From: Prorocentrum cordatum | Lineage: Eukaryota; Sar; Dinophyceae; Prorocentrales; Prorocentraceae | NCBI GenBank assembly: GCA_963575745.1 | Contig: CAUYUJ010001736.1 | Coordinates: 227,357-291,356, forward strand | Direction of reading: 5' to 3' | DNA: 64,000 nt | In this document: positions 1 to 8,880 of the stretch, piece after piece | Numbering within the stretch: the first letter of the stretch is position 1 | Layout of the letters: each line of letters starts with the position of its first letter | The notes under the pieces: generated by a model | Told to the model about the DNA's origin: nothing | Databases searched by the model: none | Seen by the model: the letters and a program-made list of their open reading frames with translations, nothing else | Translations under genes and position numbers: made by a program

Positions 1-4
1 GGTC

Positions 5-745
5 ATGGCCAATGACACCATCAGCGCCGATGGCATGGGCAATGGGAACAATGACGCATTTTCGTTCATCACAGATCGCCTGGGGCTCGACCTTTCACGC
101 GGGAGACCGCCTGCCGACGCTGTCGAGGGCCGAGCAGGATGCGGCGACGGTGGCGACAAGGCCTCTGGAGTTCGGAGCCCGAGGGCTTTTGCAGGGGTCG
201 ATGGCGGCAGCGCATTTCAGTTCGCGAAGGTCGCCTGTTTCGACGACAACGGCAAAAGAGTGACAGCGCCTGCCAGGCGTCGCATGCGCTCGCGCAGCCG
301 AGAGACGCGGCTTAAGATGATGTGGGAAGGCGCCCGGGAGGACGCTCGACAGGTGCTTTGTGATTGTCGCGGCATGCAATCGATGTTTGTACACCAGCCC
401 CTCGTCGACATCGACGTTGGTCTAGTGATGAAGCGCGTGCGGCACCTCCACGATCGCGCCATCGCCTCTGGGCGCTCCGTCTACATCGGCACGACGAGCG
501 ACCCTTCATGGCGATGGAATGGAGGATGGGGGTGGCGAGGAAACGACCGAAGCTTCATGCGCGGGCACAAGCTCAGCTACGATGAGATGCAAGTGGTCGC
601 GCCCTTCCCCGACAAACAATGCGGAGAGGTTGAGAAGCATGTGATCGCGCACTTCCCCCGCGCTGACAACAAGGTCGCGTCGCAGCAGGGGCTTGCGGTC
701 AGGCGCTGCGCATGCAGCTTCCTATATGTCTGTAGGACATTATGA
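5..745 (+). CDS. GIY-YIG nuclease-like protein (possible)
   Basis: A 246-residue open frame runs from an ATG at the window edge to TGA. Residues about 155-230 resemble a GIY-YIG fold: a strand with SVYIGTTSDPSWRW (the YIG followed by the T-S-D-P-x-x-R-W turn), then a conserved H and W/M region, then an E-K-H-V-I-x-H-F helix where the family carries its catalytic Glu. GIY-YIG enzymes cut DNA with one metal ion and occur in homing endonucleases, repair proteins and some retroelements. The N-terminal 100 residues are low complexity and unrecognised. The frame ends about 120 bases before a tandem repeat. The start may lie further upstream outside the window. The match is by motif only; the canonical first GIY is absent, so an unrelated protein is possible. 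Confidence 0.45.
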   Translation: MANDTISADGMGNGNNDAFSFITDRLGLDLSRGRPPADAVEGRAGCGDGGDKASGVRSPRAFAGVDGGSAFQFAKVACFDDNGKRVTAPARRRMRSRSRETRLKMMWEGAREDARQVLCDCRGMQSMFVHQPLVDIDVGLVMKRVRHLHDRAIASGRSVYIGTTSDPSWRWNGGWGWRGNDRSFMRGHKLSYDEMQVVAPFPDKQCGEVEKHVIAHFPRADNKVASQQGLAVRRCACSFLYVCRTL

Positions 746-865
746 GCGCCATTTGCGAAGCTGCCCAGCTCCGCTGTCTTGTGCGTGCAGTGGCCACTAC
801 CCAGACGTGGTACGTGGTGGGGGCGACTGAGGCTGCGATGCAGAAGTGACAGAATCGCCAGTACG

Positions 866-1185
866 CTGCAACAGCCGCTGCAACAGCCTCTACAACAGCC
901 GCTGCAACAGCCGCTGCAACAGCCGCTGCAACAGCCGCTGCAACAGCCGCTGCAGCAGCCGCTGCAACCGCCGCTGCAACCGCCGCTGCAACCGCCGCTG
1001 CAACAGCCGCTGCAGCAGCCGCTGCAACAGCCGCTGCAACAGCCGCTGCAACAGCCGCTGCAACAGCCGCTGCAACCGCCGCTGCAACAGCCGCTGCAGC
1101 AGCCGCTGCAACAGCCGCTGCAACAGCCGCTGCAACAGCCGCTGCAACAGCCGCTGCAACAGCCGCTGCGACAGCCGCTGCAGTA
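866..1185. repeat. 12-bp tandem repeat, CTGCAACAGCCG unit
   Basis: About 26 units of CTGCAACAGCCG, with variants CTGCAACCGCCG and CTGCAGCAGCCG, run uninterrupted. Because 12 is a multiple of three, several frames stay open on both strands (LQQP on +, AAAV and LLQR on -), which produces spurious ORFs. The core GCTGCAACAGC is the same word that recurs singly in genes further along the window. Confidence 0.95.
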
Positions 1186-1192
1186 GTAGAGC

Positions 1193-2147
1193 ACACCCAG
1201 CTTTCCTGTTGCGCAAGCACCTCGGCTCAAGGCATTTCTTGCAGCGCCTCCAGGCTGCCATGTCAGAAATGTGGGCCAGCGCAGGGGGGGGCTCCTGGCC
1301 CATGTCCAGAAACCGTCATCATGGACCCTGACAACACTGGACGCATTGATGCTCCCTGGCTACAAGTTAAGGAGTACGTTTCGAAGACGAGTGGAGAACC
1401 TTATGGGCCCTGGTGGCATTGTTCACCGTGCGACAAATGGGCAGCCCCGACGCACCAGATTTCGCAGGACCACATCAAGAATGTAAAGAATAAGTATCTT
1501 TGGTTCCATGATGCTTGTCGAAAGGGTTCTGACGAGGACAAGACCGCATGGTGCTCTACCATCATGAACACTGTGGAGCTCCACCCGAGCTGCGTCCAGA
1601 ATAAGCGGGAAGACGACGAAGCGGAGGACTGGAGGTCGACGAGGCAGGCCAAGGTCAAGGCCAGAGAGGGCAGAGGAGAGCAATGGCAAAGTGAAGGCCG
1701 TCAGCAAGAAGCTGGAACAGCTGCAGGAGCTCCAAACAACTGGAAAAGCTGGAACAGCTCAAGAGCTGCGTCATCAGGAGATGCAACAGCAGGAGCTGAT
1801 ACAGCAGGAGCGCAGCAGTGGCAGCAGCAGGACGGGCGAACCACCGCTATCACCACGATGCTCAATTTCTTGACCAACGCACAGAACAAGGACGAGAAAA
1901 TGGATGAGATGTTGGCTCTCTTGCGGGCACAGGGACATATGCTCACGGATCTCACGCGGGCACAGGACAACCTGCAGAAGAAAGTCGAGGAGCCCGGTCA
2001 GCAAGTGGAGGAGCTCAAGCAGAAGGACACACAGCAGCACCAGTGAGCTCAGCAGCAGGACAAGTGACCTCGCATGGGCGCCTGCTAGCAGATGTCGGAG
2101 GCGTGCAGCCTGGTTCGCGCGCTGGCTCTTTCGCCGCGCTGACGCGG
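1193..2147 (+). repeat. Segmental duplication, copy 1 (partner 7317-8250)
   Basis: From CACCCAGCTTTCCTG onward this segment matches 7317-8250 nearly base for base in long stretches, including non-coding sequence upstream and downstream of the zinc-finger ORF. The two copies lie about 6.1 kb apart in the same orientation and bracket the first palindromic satellite field. Copy 1 differs by a longer G run near 1280 and by several small indels. Confidence 0.9.
1321..2046 (+). CDS. Zinc-finger / coiled-coil protein, copy 1
   Basis: The 241-residue product has an N-terminal zinc-binding pattern (residues about 34-51: C-x2-C-x7-H-x5-H in a context of C-D-K-W and H-I-K-N-V-K-N-K). This recalls the U1-type C2H2 finger found in many dinoflagellate proteins, which suggests RNA or DNA binding. 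The middle is Gln/Ala-rich (GTAAGA, AQQWQQQ). The C-terminal 60 residues form a heptad-like coiled coil (K-K-V-E-E, Q-V-E-E-L-K-Q-K). The start is the first in-frame ATG. In the second copy the frame continues upstream to MSEMGAS; here the matching ATG at 1260 is out of frame because of an extra-long G run. I recognise the finger type but not the gene. Conservation of the frame between the two copies supports real coding sequence. Confidence 0.6.
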   Translation: MDPDNTGRIDAPWLQVKEYVSKTSGEPYGPWWHCSPCDKWAAPTHQISQDHIKNVKNKYLWFHDACRKGSDEDKTAWCSTIMNTVELHPSCVQNKREDDEAEDWRSTRQAKVKAREGRGEQWQSEGRQQEAGTAAGAPNNWKSWNSSRAASSGDATAGADTAGAQQWQQQDGRTTAITTMLNFLTNAQNKDEKMDEMLALLRAQGHMLTDLTRAQDNLQKKVEEPGQQVEELKQKDTQQHQ

Positions 2148-2360
2148 CGCATGGGGGGCTGGAATATGGCTCCTGAAGTTTTGGAAGGCTCGGGATTTGT
2201 TCGCAAATTGGGTATGCTCCTTATGGCCCCCACAGCGCCCACCTGTCGGAGCCCCACCTCGAGCTCGATCCTCGACTACTTCGTTTAGGGAGCAGGTGTT
2301 GCTATATTGATTTCAGGCGCTGGCTTCGTGCGTCCACGGAGTTCTAACGCATCGCGGTAG

Positions 2361-2760
2361 AGCTCCATTGGGGCTCTACCATAATCTAACCTGCTATGTA
2401 TGTTAGAGCTCCACTGGAGCTCTAGCATGCCATGTTAGAGCTTCCAGGAGGGAGCTCTAATCTAATATAACGTGCTATGTTAGAGCTCCGTTTGAGCTCT
2501 AACATGCAATGTTAGAGCTCCCTGGGAGGTCTAACATGCAAGGTTAGAGGTGACAGGGAGTTCCCTGGCATCACATGGTTCAGCTCCCAGGGAGGTATAA
2601 ATAATAACCTGACATGTTAGAGGGCCCACGGAGTTCTAACATACGATGTTAGAACTCCCAAGGAGCTCCAACATACTCTAACTTGCTATGTTAACAGCAT
2701 GTTAGAGTTGCCTCCCATACTCGATGGGACCTCTAACATAGCATGTTAGGGCTCCCATCG
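2361..2760. repeat. Palindromic GTTAGAGCTCC satellite, block 1
   Basis: First block of the satellite whose arms are GTTAGAGCTCC and its complement GGAGCTCTAAC, alternating with short centres. Copies here are degenerate at the left edge and interrupted on the right by a triplet repeat. Confidence 0.9.
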
Positions 2761-3150
2761 AGCCGTCCCCCCCGCCGTCGTCGTCGTCGTCGTCGTCCCA
2801 TTGGGCGCGTCCGCATGCCGTCCCCCCGCCATCGTCGTCGTCTTCGTCGTCGTGATCATGATGATGGTGGTGATGGTGGTGATGATGGTGATGGGTGATG
2901 GTGATGATGGTGATGGAGATGATGTTGATTGTATATATACGACCGGATAGTCGCCATTCGAAAATACCATTATCATCGTCATAAACATCGTCACCATCAC
3001 AATCAGAAGAACATGACATCGTCATAATCACAATCAAAAAAATCAAACAACAGGCAAGACCATAATCACATCAAAAGCACATCAAAAACATCAACCTAAA
3101 CCAGCCCTAATCCCAGCCAGTCGAGGGGGCCGCTTCCGACGAGGAGGCCG
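2761..3150. repeat. Triplet/dinucleotide-rich island inside the satellite
   Basis: CGTCGT and GATGGT runs, then an AT-richer stretch with ATCGTC, ATCACA and AAACAT words. It is flanked on both sides by the GTTAGAGCTCC satellite, so it appears inserted or locally expanded. No coding signal; the reverse ORFs here read only His or Asp runs. Confidence 0.8.
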
Positions 3151-5655
3151 GGAGCTCTGACATGCCATGTTAGAGCTCCCACGGGGCTCTAACATACCAT
3201 GTTAGAGCTCCCAGTGAGCTCTAACATACTCTAACATGCGATGTTAGAGTTCCGTTGGAGCTCTAACAAGCCATGTTAGAGCTCCCTGGGAGCTCTAACA
3301 TAGCATGTTGGAGCATTTTGGAGCTCCCACGGAGCTCTAACATACCATGTTAGAGCTCCCAGGGAGCTCTAACATACTCGAACATGCTATGTTAGAGCTC
3401 CGTTGGAGCTCGGTATGTTAATATGTGAGCTCTAACATAGCATGTTAGAGCTCCGTTGGAGCTCTAACGTGCTATGTTAGAGCTCCCTGGTCGCTCTAAC
3501 CTACCCGCCGCCACCGCCGCCGCCGTGTTAGAGCTCCCACGGAGCTTTAACATGCGATGTTAGAGTTCCCAGGGTGCTCTAACATAATCTAACATGCTAT
3601 GTTAGAGCTCCGTTGGAGCTCCCAGGGAGCTCTAGCATACTCTAACAGGGAGCTCTAGCATACTCTAACGGGGAGCTCTAGCATACTCTAATGCTATGTT
3701 AGAGCTCCGTTGGAGCTCTAACGTGCCATGTTTGAGCTCCCTGGGAGTGTCAGCATAACATGTTAGAACTTCCTGGAGCTCGATCATGCCATGTTAGAGC
3801 TCCCTGCGAGCTCTAATATGCTAGGTTAGGGGTGCCAGGGAGTTCCCTGGGAGCTCTTACATGACATGTTGCAGCTCCCAGGGGGCTATAACATGACATG
3901 TTAGAGGCCCCACGGAGTTCTACCATACGGTGTTAGAGCTCCCACGGAGCTCTAACATACGATGTTCGAGCTCGCAGGGAGCTCTACTAGCATAATATAA
4001 CATGCTATGTTAGAGCTCCATTGGAGCTCTAACGTACTCTAACTTGCCATGTTAGAGCCCCCAGGGAGCTCTACAATAGCATGTTAGAGCCCCCCGGGAG
4101 CTCCTAACATACGAATGTTAGAGCTCCCAGGGAGCTCTCACCATAATAGAACATTTTTAGAGCCTCCATTGGAGCTCCTAACGTAACGATGTGTTAGAAA
4201 GCTTCCCAGGGAGCTCTAACATGCCATGTTAGAGCTCCCACGGAGCTCTAACAAACCATGTTAGAGCTCCCAACGAGCTCTAACATATTCTAACTTGCTA
4301 TGTTAGAGCTCCCTGGGGCTCTAAATAGAGCATATTAGAGCTCTCACGGAGCTCTAACGTACGGTATGTTAGACTCCCAGGGAGCTCTAACATAATATGA
4401 ACATTCTATGTGAGGAGGCCCCATTGGAGCTCAGACATACGATGCTAGAGCTCCCGGGGGGGGAAGCTTCTAACATGCCATGTTTGAGCTCCCACGGAGC
4501 TCTAACATCACCATCTCAACATACCATGTTCGAGCTCCCCGGGAGCTCTAACATACTCTAGCATACTATGTTAGAGCTCCGTTTTGGAGCTCGTTATGTT
4601 TAGAGCTCCCCAGGAGGCTCTAATATGGGAGCTCTAACATAGCATGTTAGAGCTCCCTGGGAGCTCTAACATGCTATGTTAGAGCTCCCTGGTCGCTCGA
4701 ACCTACCCGCCGCCACCGCCGCCGCCGTGTTAGAGCTCCCACGGAGCTCTAACATACGATGTTAGAGTTCCCAGGGAGCTCTAACATAATCTAACATGCT
4801 ATGTTGGAGCTCCATTGGAGCTCTAAAGGAGCTCTATCATACGATGTTAGAGCTCCCGGGGAGCTCTAGCATACTCTAACATGTTATGTTCGAGCTCCGT
4901 TGGAGCTCTAACTTACGATGTTAGAGCTCCCTGGGAGTGCCAACTTAACATGTTAGAACTTCCTGGAGCTCTATCATGCCATGTTAGAGCTCCCTGTGAG
5001 GTTTAATATGCTAGGTTAGAGGTGCCAGGGAGTTCCCTGGGAGCTCTTACATGACATGTTGCAGCTCCCAGGGAGCTATACCATGACATGCTAGAGGTCC
5101 CACTGAGTTCTAACGTACGATGTTAGAGCTCCCACGGAGCTCTAACATACGCTGTTAGAGCTCCCAGGGAGCTCCAACATAGTATGTTAGAGCTCCCAGG
5201 GAGCTCTAACATACTCGAACTTCCTATGTTAGAGCCCCCCGGGAGCTCTAACATAGCATGTTAGAGCTCCCAGGGAGCTCTAACATACTCGATGTTAGAG
5301 CTCCAGTGAGCTCTACCAATAATATAACATGCTAATGTTGGAGCTCCATTGGAGCTATAACATGCGATGTTTTAGAAAGCTCCCCGGGAGCGCTCTAACA
5401 CGCCATGTTAGAGCTCCCACGGCGCTCTAACACGCCATGTTAGAGCTCGCGAGGGAAGCTTCTAACATACTCTACTGGCTACGTTAGAGCTCCCAGGGAG
5501 CTCTAATAACCTAATATAACATGCTATGTTAGAGCTCCATTGGAACTCTAACATGCGATGTTAGAGCTCCCAGGGAGCTCTAGCATAGCATGTTAGAGCT
5601 CCCAGGGAGCTCTAACATACTCTAACTTGATATGTTAGAGCTCCCCTGGGAGCTC
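3151..5655. repeat. Palindromic GTTAGAGCTCC satellite, block 2 (main)
   Basis: About 2.5 kb of alternating palindromes. Centre type one joins two arms at GAGCTCC..GGAGCTC with loops such as CAGG, CACGG, CGTTGG or CATTGG. Centre type two joins arms at TAACAT-NNC-ATGTTA. A full unit is roughly 32 bp, so every unit can form a hairpin on either strand. GCC-triplet islands (CCGCCGCCACCGCCGCC) occur at about 3508 and 4710, each followed by GTGTTAGAGCTCC. No gene seen. Confidence 0.95.
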
Positions 5656-6727
5656 TAACCGCCGCCCGGCGCCGGCCGCCGCCGCCGCCGGCCGCCGCCC
5701 CTTAATCAAACCGTTTACAATCGATTGCGCACGGTGCAAGACCCCCCCCCCCTCCCCCTCTTCGCCAAGGGGGGGGGCTTTAACCGGGCCGCAATCGATT
5801 TTTGCGCAAACGGTTAAGGCCTCCCCCCCGCCCCCCCTGGCGAAGGGCGGCGGAGCGCCTTACCGTTTCACAATCGATTGCGCAACGGTTAGGGCCCCCC
5901 CCTCTCGCCAGGGGGGGGTCTTAACCGTTGCGCGATCGATTGTGAAACGGTTGAGCGCTCCGCCGCCGCCGCCGCCGCCGCCGCCCCTTAACCGCGTCGC
6001 GATCGATTGCGCAACGGTTAAGGCTACCCCCCTGGCGAGAGGAGGGGGTCTGAACCGTTGCGCGATCGATCGAATCCTGGTTGAGACCCCCCTCTCGTAA
6101 TAGGGGGTCTTAGCCGTTCCGCGATCGATCGCGGAGCGGTTAAGACCGATTTTGCGAACGGTTGAAGGCCCCCCCCCCACCCCACCTCTCTCGCAGGGGG
6201 GGGGCCCTTGACCGCGTCGCAATCGATTGCGCACGGTTATAGGCGCCCCCCCCCCCCCTGCGAGAGCGAGGGGTTTAACCTTTGCGCAATCGATTGCGAG
6301 ACGGTTTAAGCCACCCCCTTCGCGCCCGGGGGGGTGCCTTAACCGTTGCGCAATCGATTGTGACGCGGTTAAGGCCCCCCCCCCCCTGGCGAGAGGGGGG
6401 GGGGTCTTAACCGTTGCGCATCGATTGTGAAACGGTTAAGCCCCCCCCCCTCTCGCGGGGGGGCCTTAACCTTTGCGCAATCGATTGCGGCGCGGTTAAG
6501 CCCCCCATGGCAGAGGGGGTGGGCCTTCACCGTTTGCGCATCGATTGTAAGACGGTTGAGCCGCCCCCCACCCCCCCCCCTCTCGCCAGGGGGGGCCTTA
6601 CCGTTGCGCATCGAATCGTGGCGCGGCCAGCCCCCCCCCCCCCCCTGGCGAGAGGGGGGGGGTCTTAACCGTTGCGCAATCGATTGTGAAACGGTTAAGG
6701 GGCGGCGGCGGCGGCGGCGGCGGCGGG
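5656..6727. repeat. Second palindromic satellite (CTTAACCGTTGCGCAATCGAT), flanked by GCC/GGC triplets
   Basis: About 25 units with the palindrome TTAACCGTTGCGCAATCGAT and its complement centred on ATCGAT. They alternate with a C-run/CTCTCGCCAGG/G-run palindrome, so the design repeats that of the surrounding satellite although the sequence is unrelated. The left edge is a GCC-triplet run ending in CCGCCGCCCCTTAA. The right edge is the mirror image TTAAGGGGCGGCGG plus a GGC run, so the whole 1.07-kb block has inverted GCC-rich ends like an inserted unit. ORFs here are by-products of the repeat. Confidence 0.95.
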
Positions 6728-7212
6728 TTAGACAGAGCTCCCAGGGAGCTCTAACATAGCGAGTTAGAGTATGTTAGAGCTCCCTGGGAGCTCTAACATC
6801 GTATATTAGAGCTCCGATGGAGCTCTAACATAGCATGCTGTAGTATGTTAGAGCTCCCTGGGAGCTCTAACATAGCAAGTTCGAGTATGTTAGAGCTCCC
6901 AGGGGGCTCTAACATGGCATGTTAGAGTATGCTAGAGCTCCCTGGGGGCTCTAACATCGTATGTTACAGCTCCGTGGGAGCTCTAACATGGCATGTTAGA
7001 GCTCCATTGGGGATCTAACATGCCATGGTAGAGTTCCACGGGAGCTCTAACATAGCATGTTAGAGCTCCGCGGGAGCTCTAACATCTTATGTTAGAGGTC
7101 CCAGTGAGATCTAACATAGCTTGTTCGAGCTCCCTGAAGCTATTCTAAAATACCATGCTAGAGCTCCCTGGGGGCTCTAACATGCCATGTAAGAGCTCCC
7201 TGGGAGCTTTAC
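6728..7212. repeat. Palindromic GTTAGAGCTCC satellite, block 3
   Basis: The first satellite resumes immediately after the GGC triplet run and continues to the left edge of the second zinc-finger gene copy. Confidence 0.93.
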
Positions 7213-7316
7213 CATGTGGGGGAAATCGATCAACGAAGGGGGACCCCTCAACTCGCCCTCCCCCTCGGGAACCCACGAAATAGCCTCCTGGACCCCTCTT
7301 GGTTCCATTTATCAGA

Positions 7317-8250
7317 TCACCCAGCTTTCCTGTATCGCAGGCACCTCGGCCCAAGGCATTTCTTCTTGCAGCGCCTGCCGGCTGCCATGTCAGAAATGGG
7401 GGCCAGCGCAGGGGGGCCTGGCCCATGCCCAGAAACCGTCATCATGGACACTGACACTGGACCCATTGATGCGCCATGGCTAGAAGTTCGCGAGTACGTT
7501 TCGAAGAAGAGGGGGAAGTGGTTTTGTTTACCGTGCGAGAAATGGGCAGCCCCGACGCACCAGATGTCGGCGGACCACATCAAGAATGTAAAGAATAAGC
7601 ACCTTTGGTGGCATAATGCTTGTCCACAGGGTCCTGATGAGGAGAAGGCCGCATGGTGCTATAAGATCATGAGCACTGTGGTGCCCGCCCCACTCGAGCT
7701 ACGCCCCGAAGCGGAACAACGATGAAGCGGATGATTGGAGGTCGTCGAAGAAGCCCAAGTGGCAATGGCAAAGTGACGGCCATCAGCAAGAAGTTGGAAC
7801 AGCTGCAGGAGAGAACATCTGGAAAAGCTGGAACAGCTCAAGAGCTGCGTCGCCAGGAGCGGCAACAGCAGGAGATGCAACAGCAGGAGCACAGCAGTGG
7901 CAGCAGAAGCTTACGCAGCAGCATCAGCAGGACGGGCTAGCCGCCGTTATCACCTCGATGCCCAATTTCTTGACCAACGCTTTTCCAAACCTTATGGCGC
8001 AGAACAACATGGCCGAGAAGATGGATCAGATTCTGGACCTCCTGCGGGCACAGGGACAGGCGCTCCAGGACCTGCAGGAGAAAGTCGAGGAGCTCGATCA
8101 GAAAGTGGAGGAGCTCAAGCAGCAGGACAAGAAGGAGGACCAGTGAGCTCAGCAGCAGGACAAGTGACCTCGCATGGGCGTCTGGTAGCCGATGTCGGAG
8201 GCGCGCAGCCTGGCTCGCGCGCTGGCCCCTTCGCCGCGCCCACGCGGTGC
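7317..8250 (+). repeat. Segmental duplication, copy 2 (partner 1193-2147)
   Basis: Same-orientation partner of 1193-2147. It lacks the 12-bp tandem array that precedes copy 1. The duplicated sequence continues about 110 bp past the stop codon of the zinc-finger ORF in both copies. Confidence 0.9.
7387..8146 (+). pseudogene. Zinc-finger / coiled-coil protein, copy 2 (one frame change)
   Basis: Paralogue of the ORF at 1321-2046. The first part (7387-7725, start MSEMGAS) carries the same finger (C-L-P-C-E-K-W, T-H-Q-M-S-A-D-H). The coiled-coil half (7700-8146, ending E-L-K-Q-Q-D) lies in the next frame, so the gene changes frame once, near 7690-7710. Copy 1 reads through the same place, so this copy has an indel there or an unspliced short intron. 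The Q-rich middle keeps the two GCTGGAACAGC words of copy 1. The C-terminal coiled coil is better preserved than in copy 1 (L-D-L-L-R-A-Q-G, K-V-E-E-L-D-Q-K-V-E-E-L). If spliced or corrected it would be functional; otherwise it is a recent pseudogene. Confidence 0.6.
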
Positions 8251-8261
8251 GCCAGTGCAGC

Positions 8262-8456
8262 GGGCCAGCGAATTCGAAAGAATAGCAGATTTATGGGGTT
8301 CTGCATCTAGTAGGACTGAAACAATGAGTGCGTTGAAGATTGGGATCACCTCTTGACGCCCTGAGGGGCGAGGAATTTCTGGCAATCTCTCTTGAGGCCC
8401 TGTGGGGAGATAGAATTTCTGGGATCTCCTCTTGAGGCCCTTAGGGTGGTTAGATG
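8262..8456 (+). repeat. Dispersed segment, copy 1 (partner 12637-12833)
   Basis: Beginning near CGAAAGAATAGCAG, this matches 12637-12833 at high identity, including ATTTATGGGGTTCTG and TCTTGAGGCCCT blocks. Inside, the phrase CTGAGGGGCGAGGAATTTCTGG is one of three degenerate internal repeats. It lies just 3' of the zinc-finger copy, so the third copy marks a further partial duplication. Confidence 0.9.
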
Positions 8457-8565
8457 GTGTTAGAGCTCCAGGGAGCTGCAACATGACACGTTAGAGCTCC
8501 ATAGGAGCTCTGTCATAGCATGTTGTTAGATTATGTTAGAGTCCCCTGGGAGATCTAACATGTGA
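8457..8565. repeat. Palindromic satellite, small island
   Basis: Two to three degenerate GTTAGAGCTCC/GGAGCTCT units between the duplicated segment and a TCC triplet run. Confidence 0.8.
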
Positions 8566-8880
8566 AAGTCGGCGGTGCGTGGAGGGCGGTGAAGCCTTCC
8601 TCCTCCTTCTCCTCCTCCTCCTCCTCCTCCTCCTCCCCACCTTCTAGTTCTAATTCAGAAGTCCTTGAATCCCCTCCGCCCCCGATCCCCGACCACGCCC
8701 CAGGGGGCATGGCCGCCCCGCGAGGGCGGGGAGGGCCGCGCCCTATTCACGTTTCACCGTGGTCGAAGACAGGGCCCCGCCCCCATGTTTCACCGTGGTC
8801 GAAGACAGGGCCCCGCCCCTGTGCCCCCGCCTCTCAAGGGGGAAGCCTTCGTTCTCGAGGAAAGCATGTTCGACTTTTTT
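8566..8880. repeat. TCC triplet run plus two 36-bp direct repeats
   Basis: A TCC run at about 8597-8637 is followed by a proline-rich open stretch with a tandem pair containing TTTCACCGTGGTCGAAGACA (about 8749-8815). No recognisable gene; the small ORFs here read repeat-derived Pro/Gly/Arg. Confidence 0.6.

Noticed and set aside
779-1331. Long open frames on both strands over the CTGCAACAGCCG array
   Set aside because: A 12-bp repeat keeps all frames open; the peptides are pure repeat with no flanking conserved sequence.
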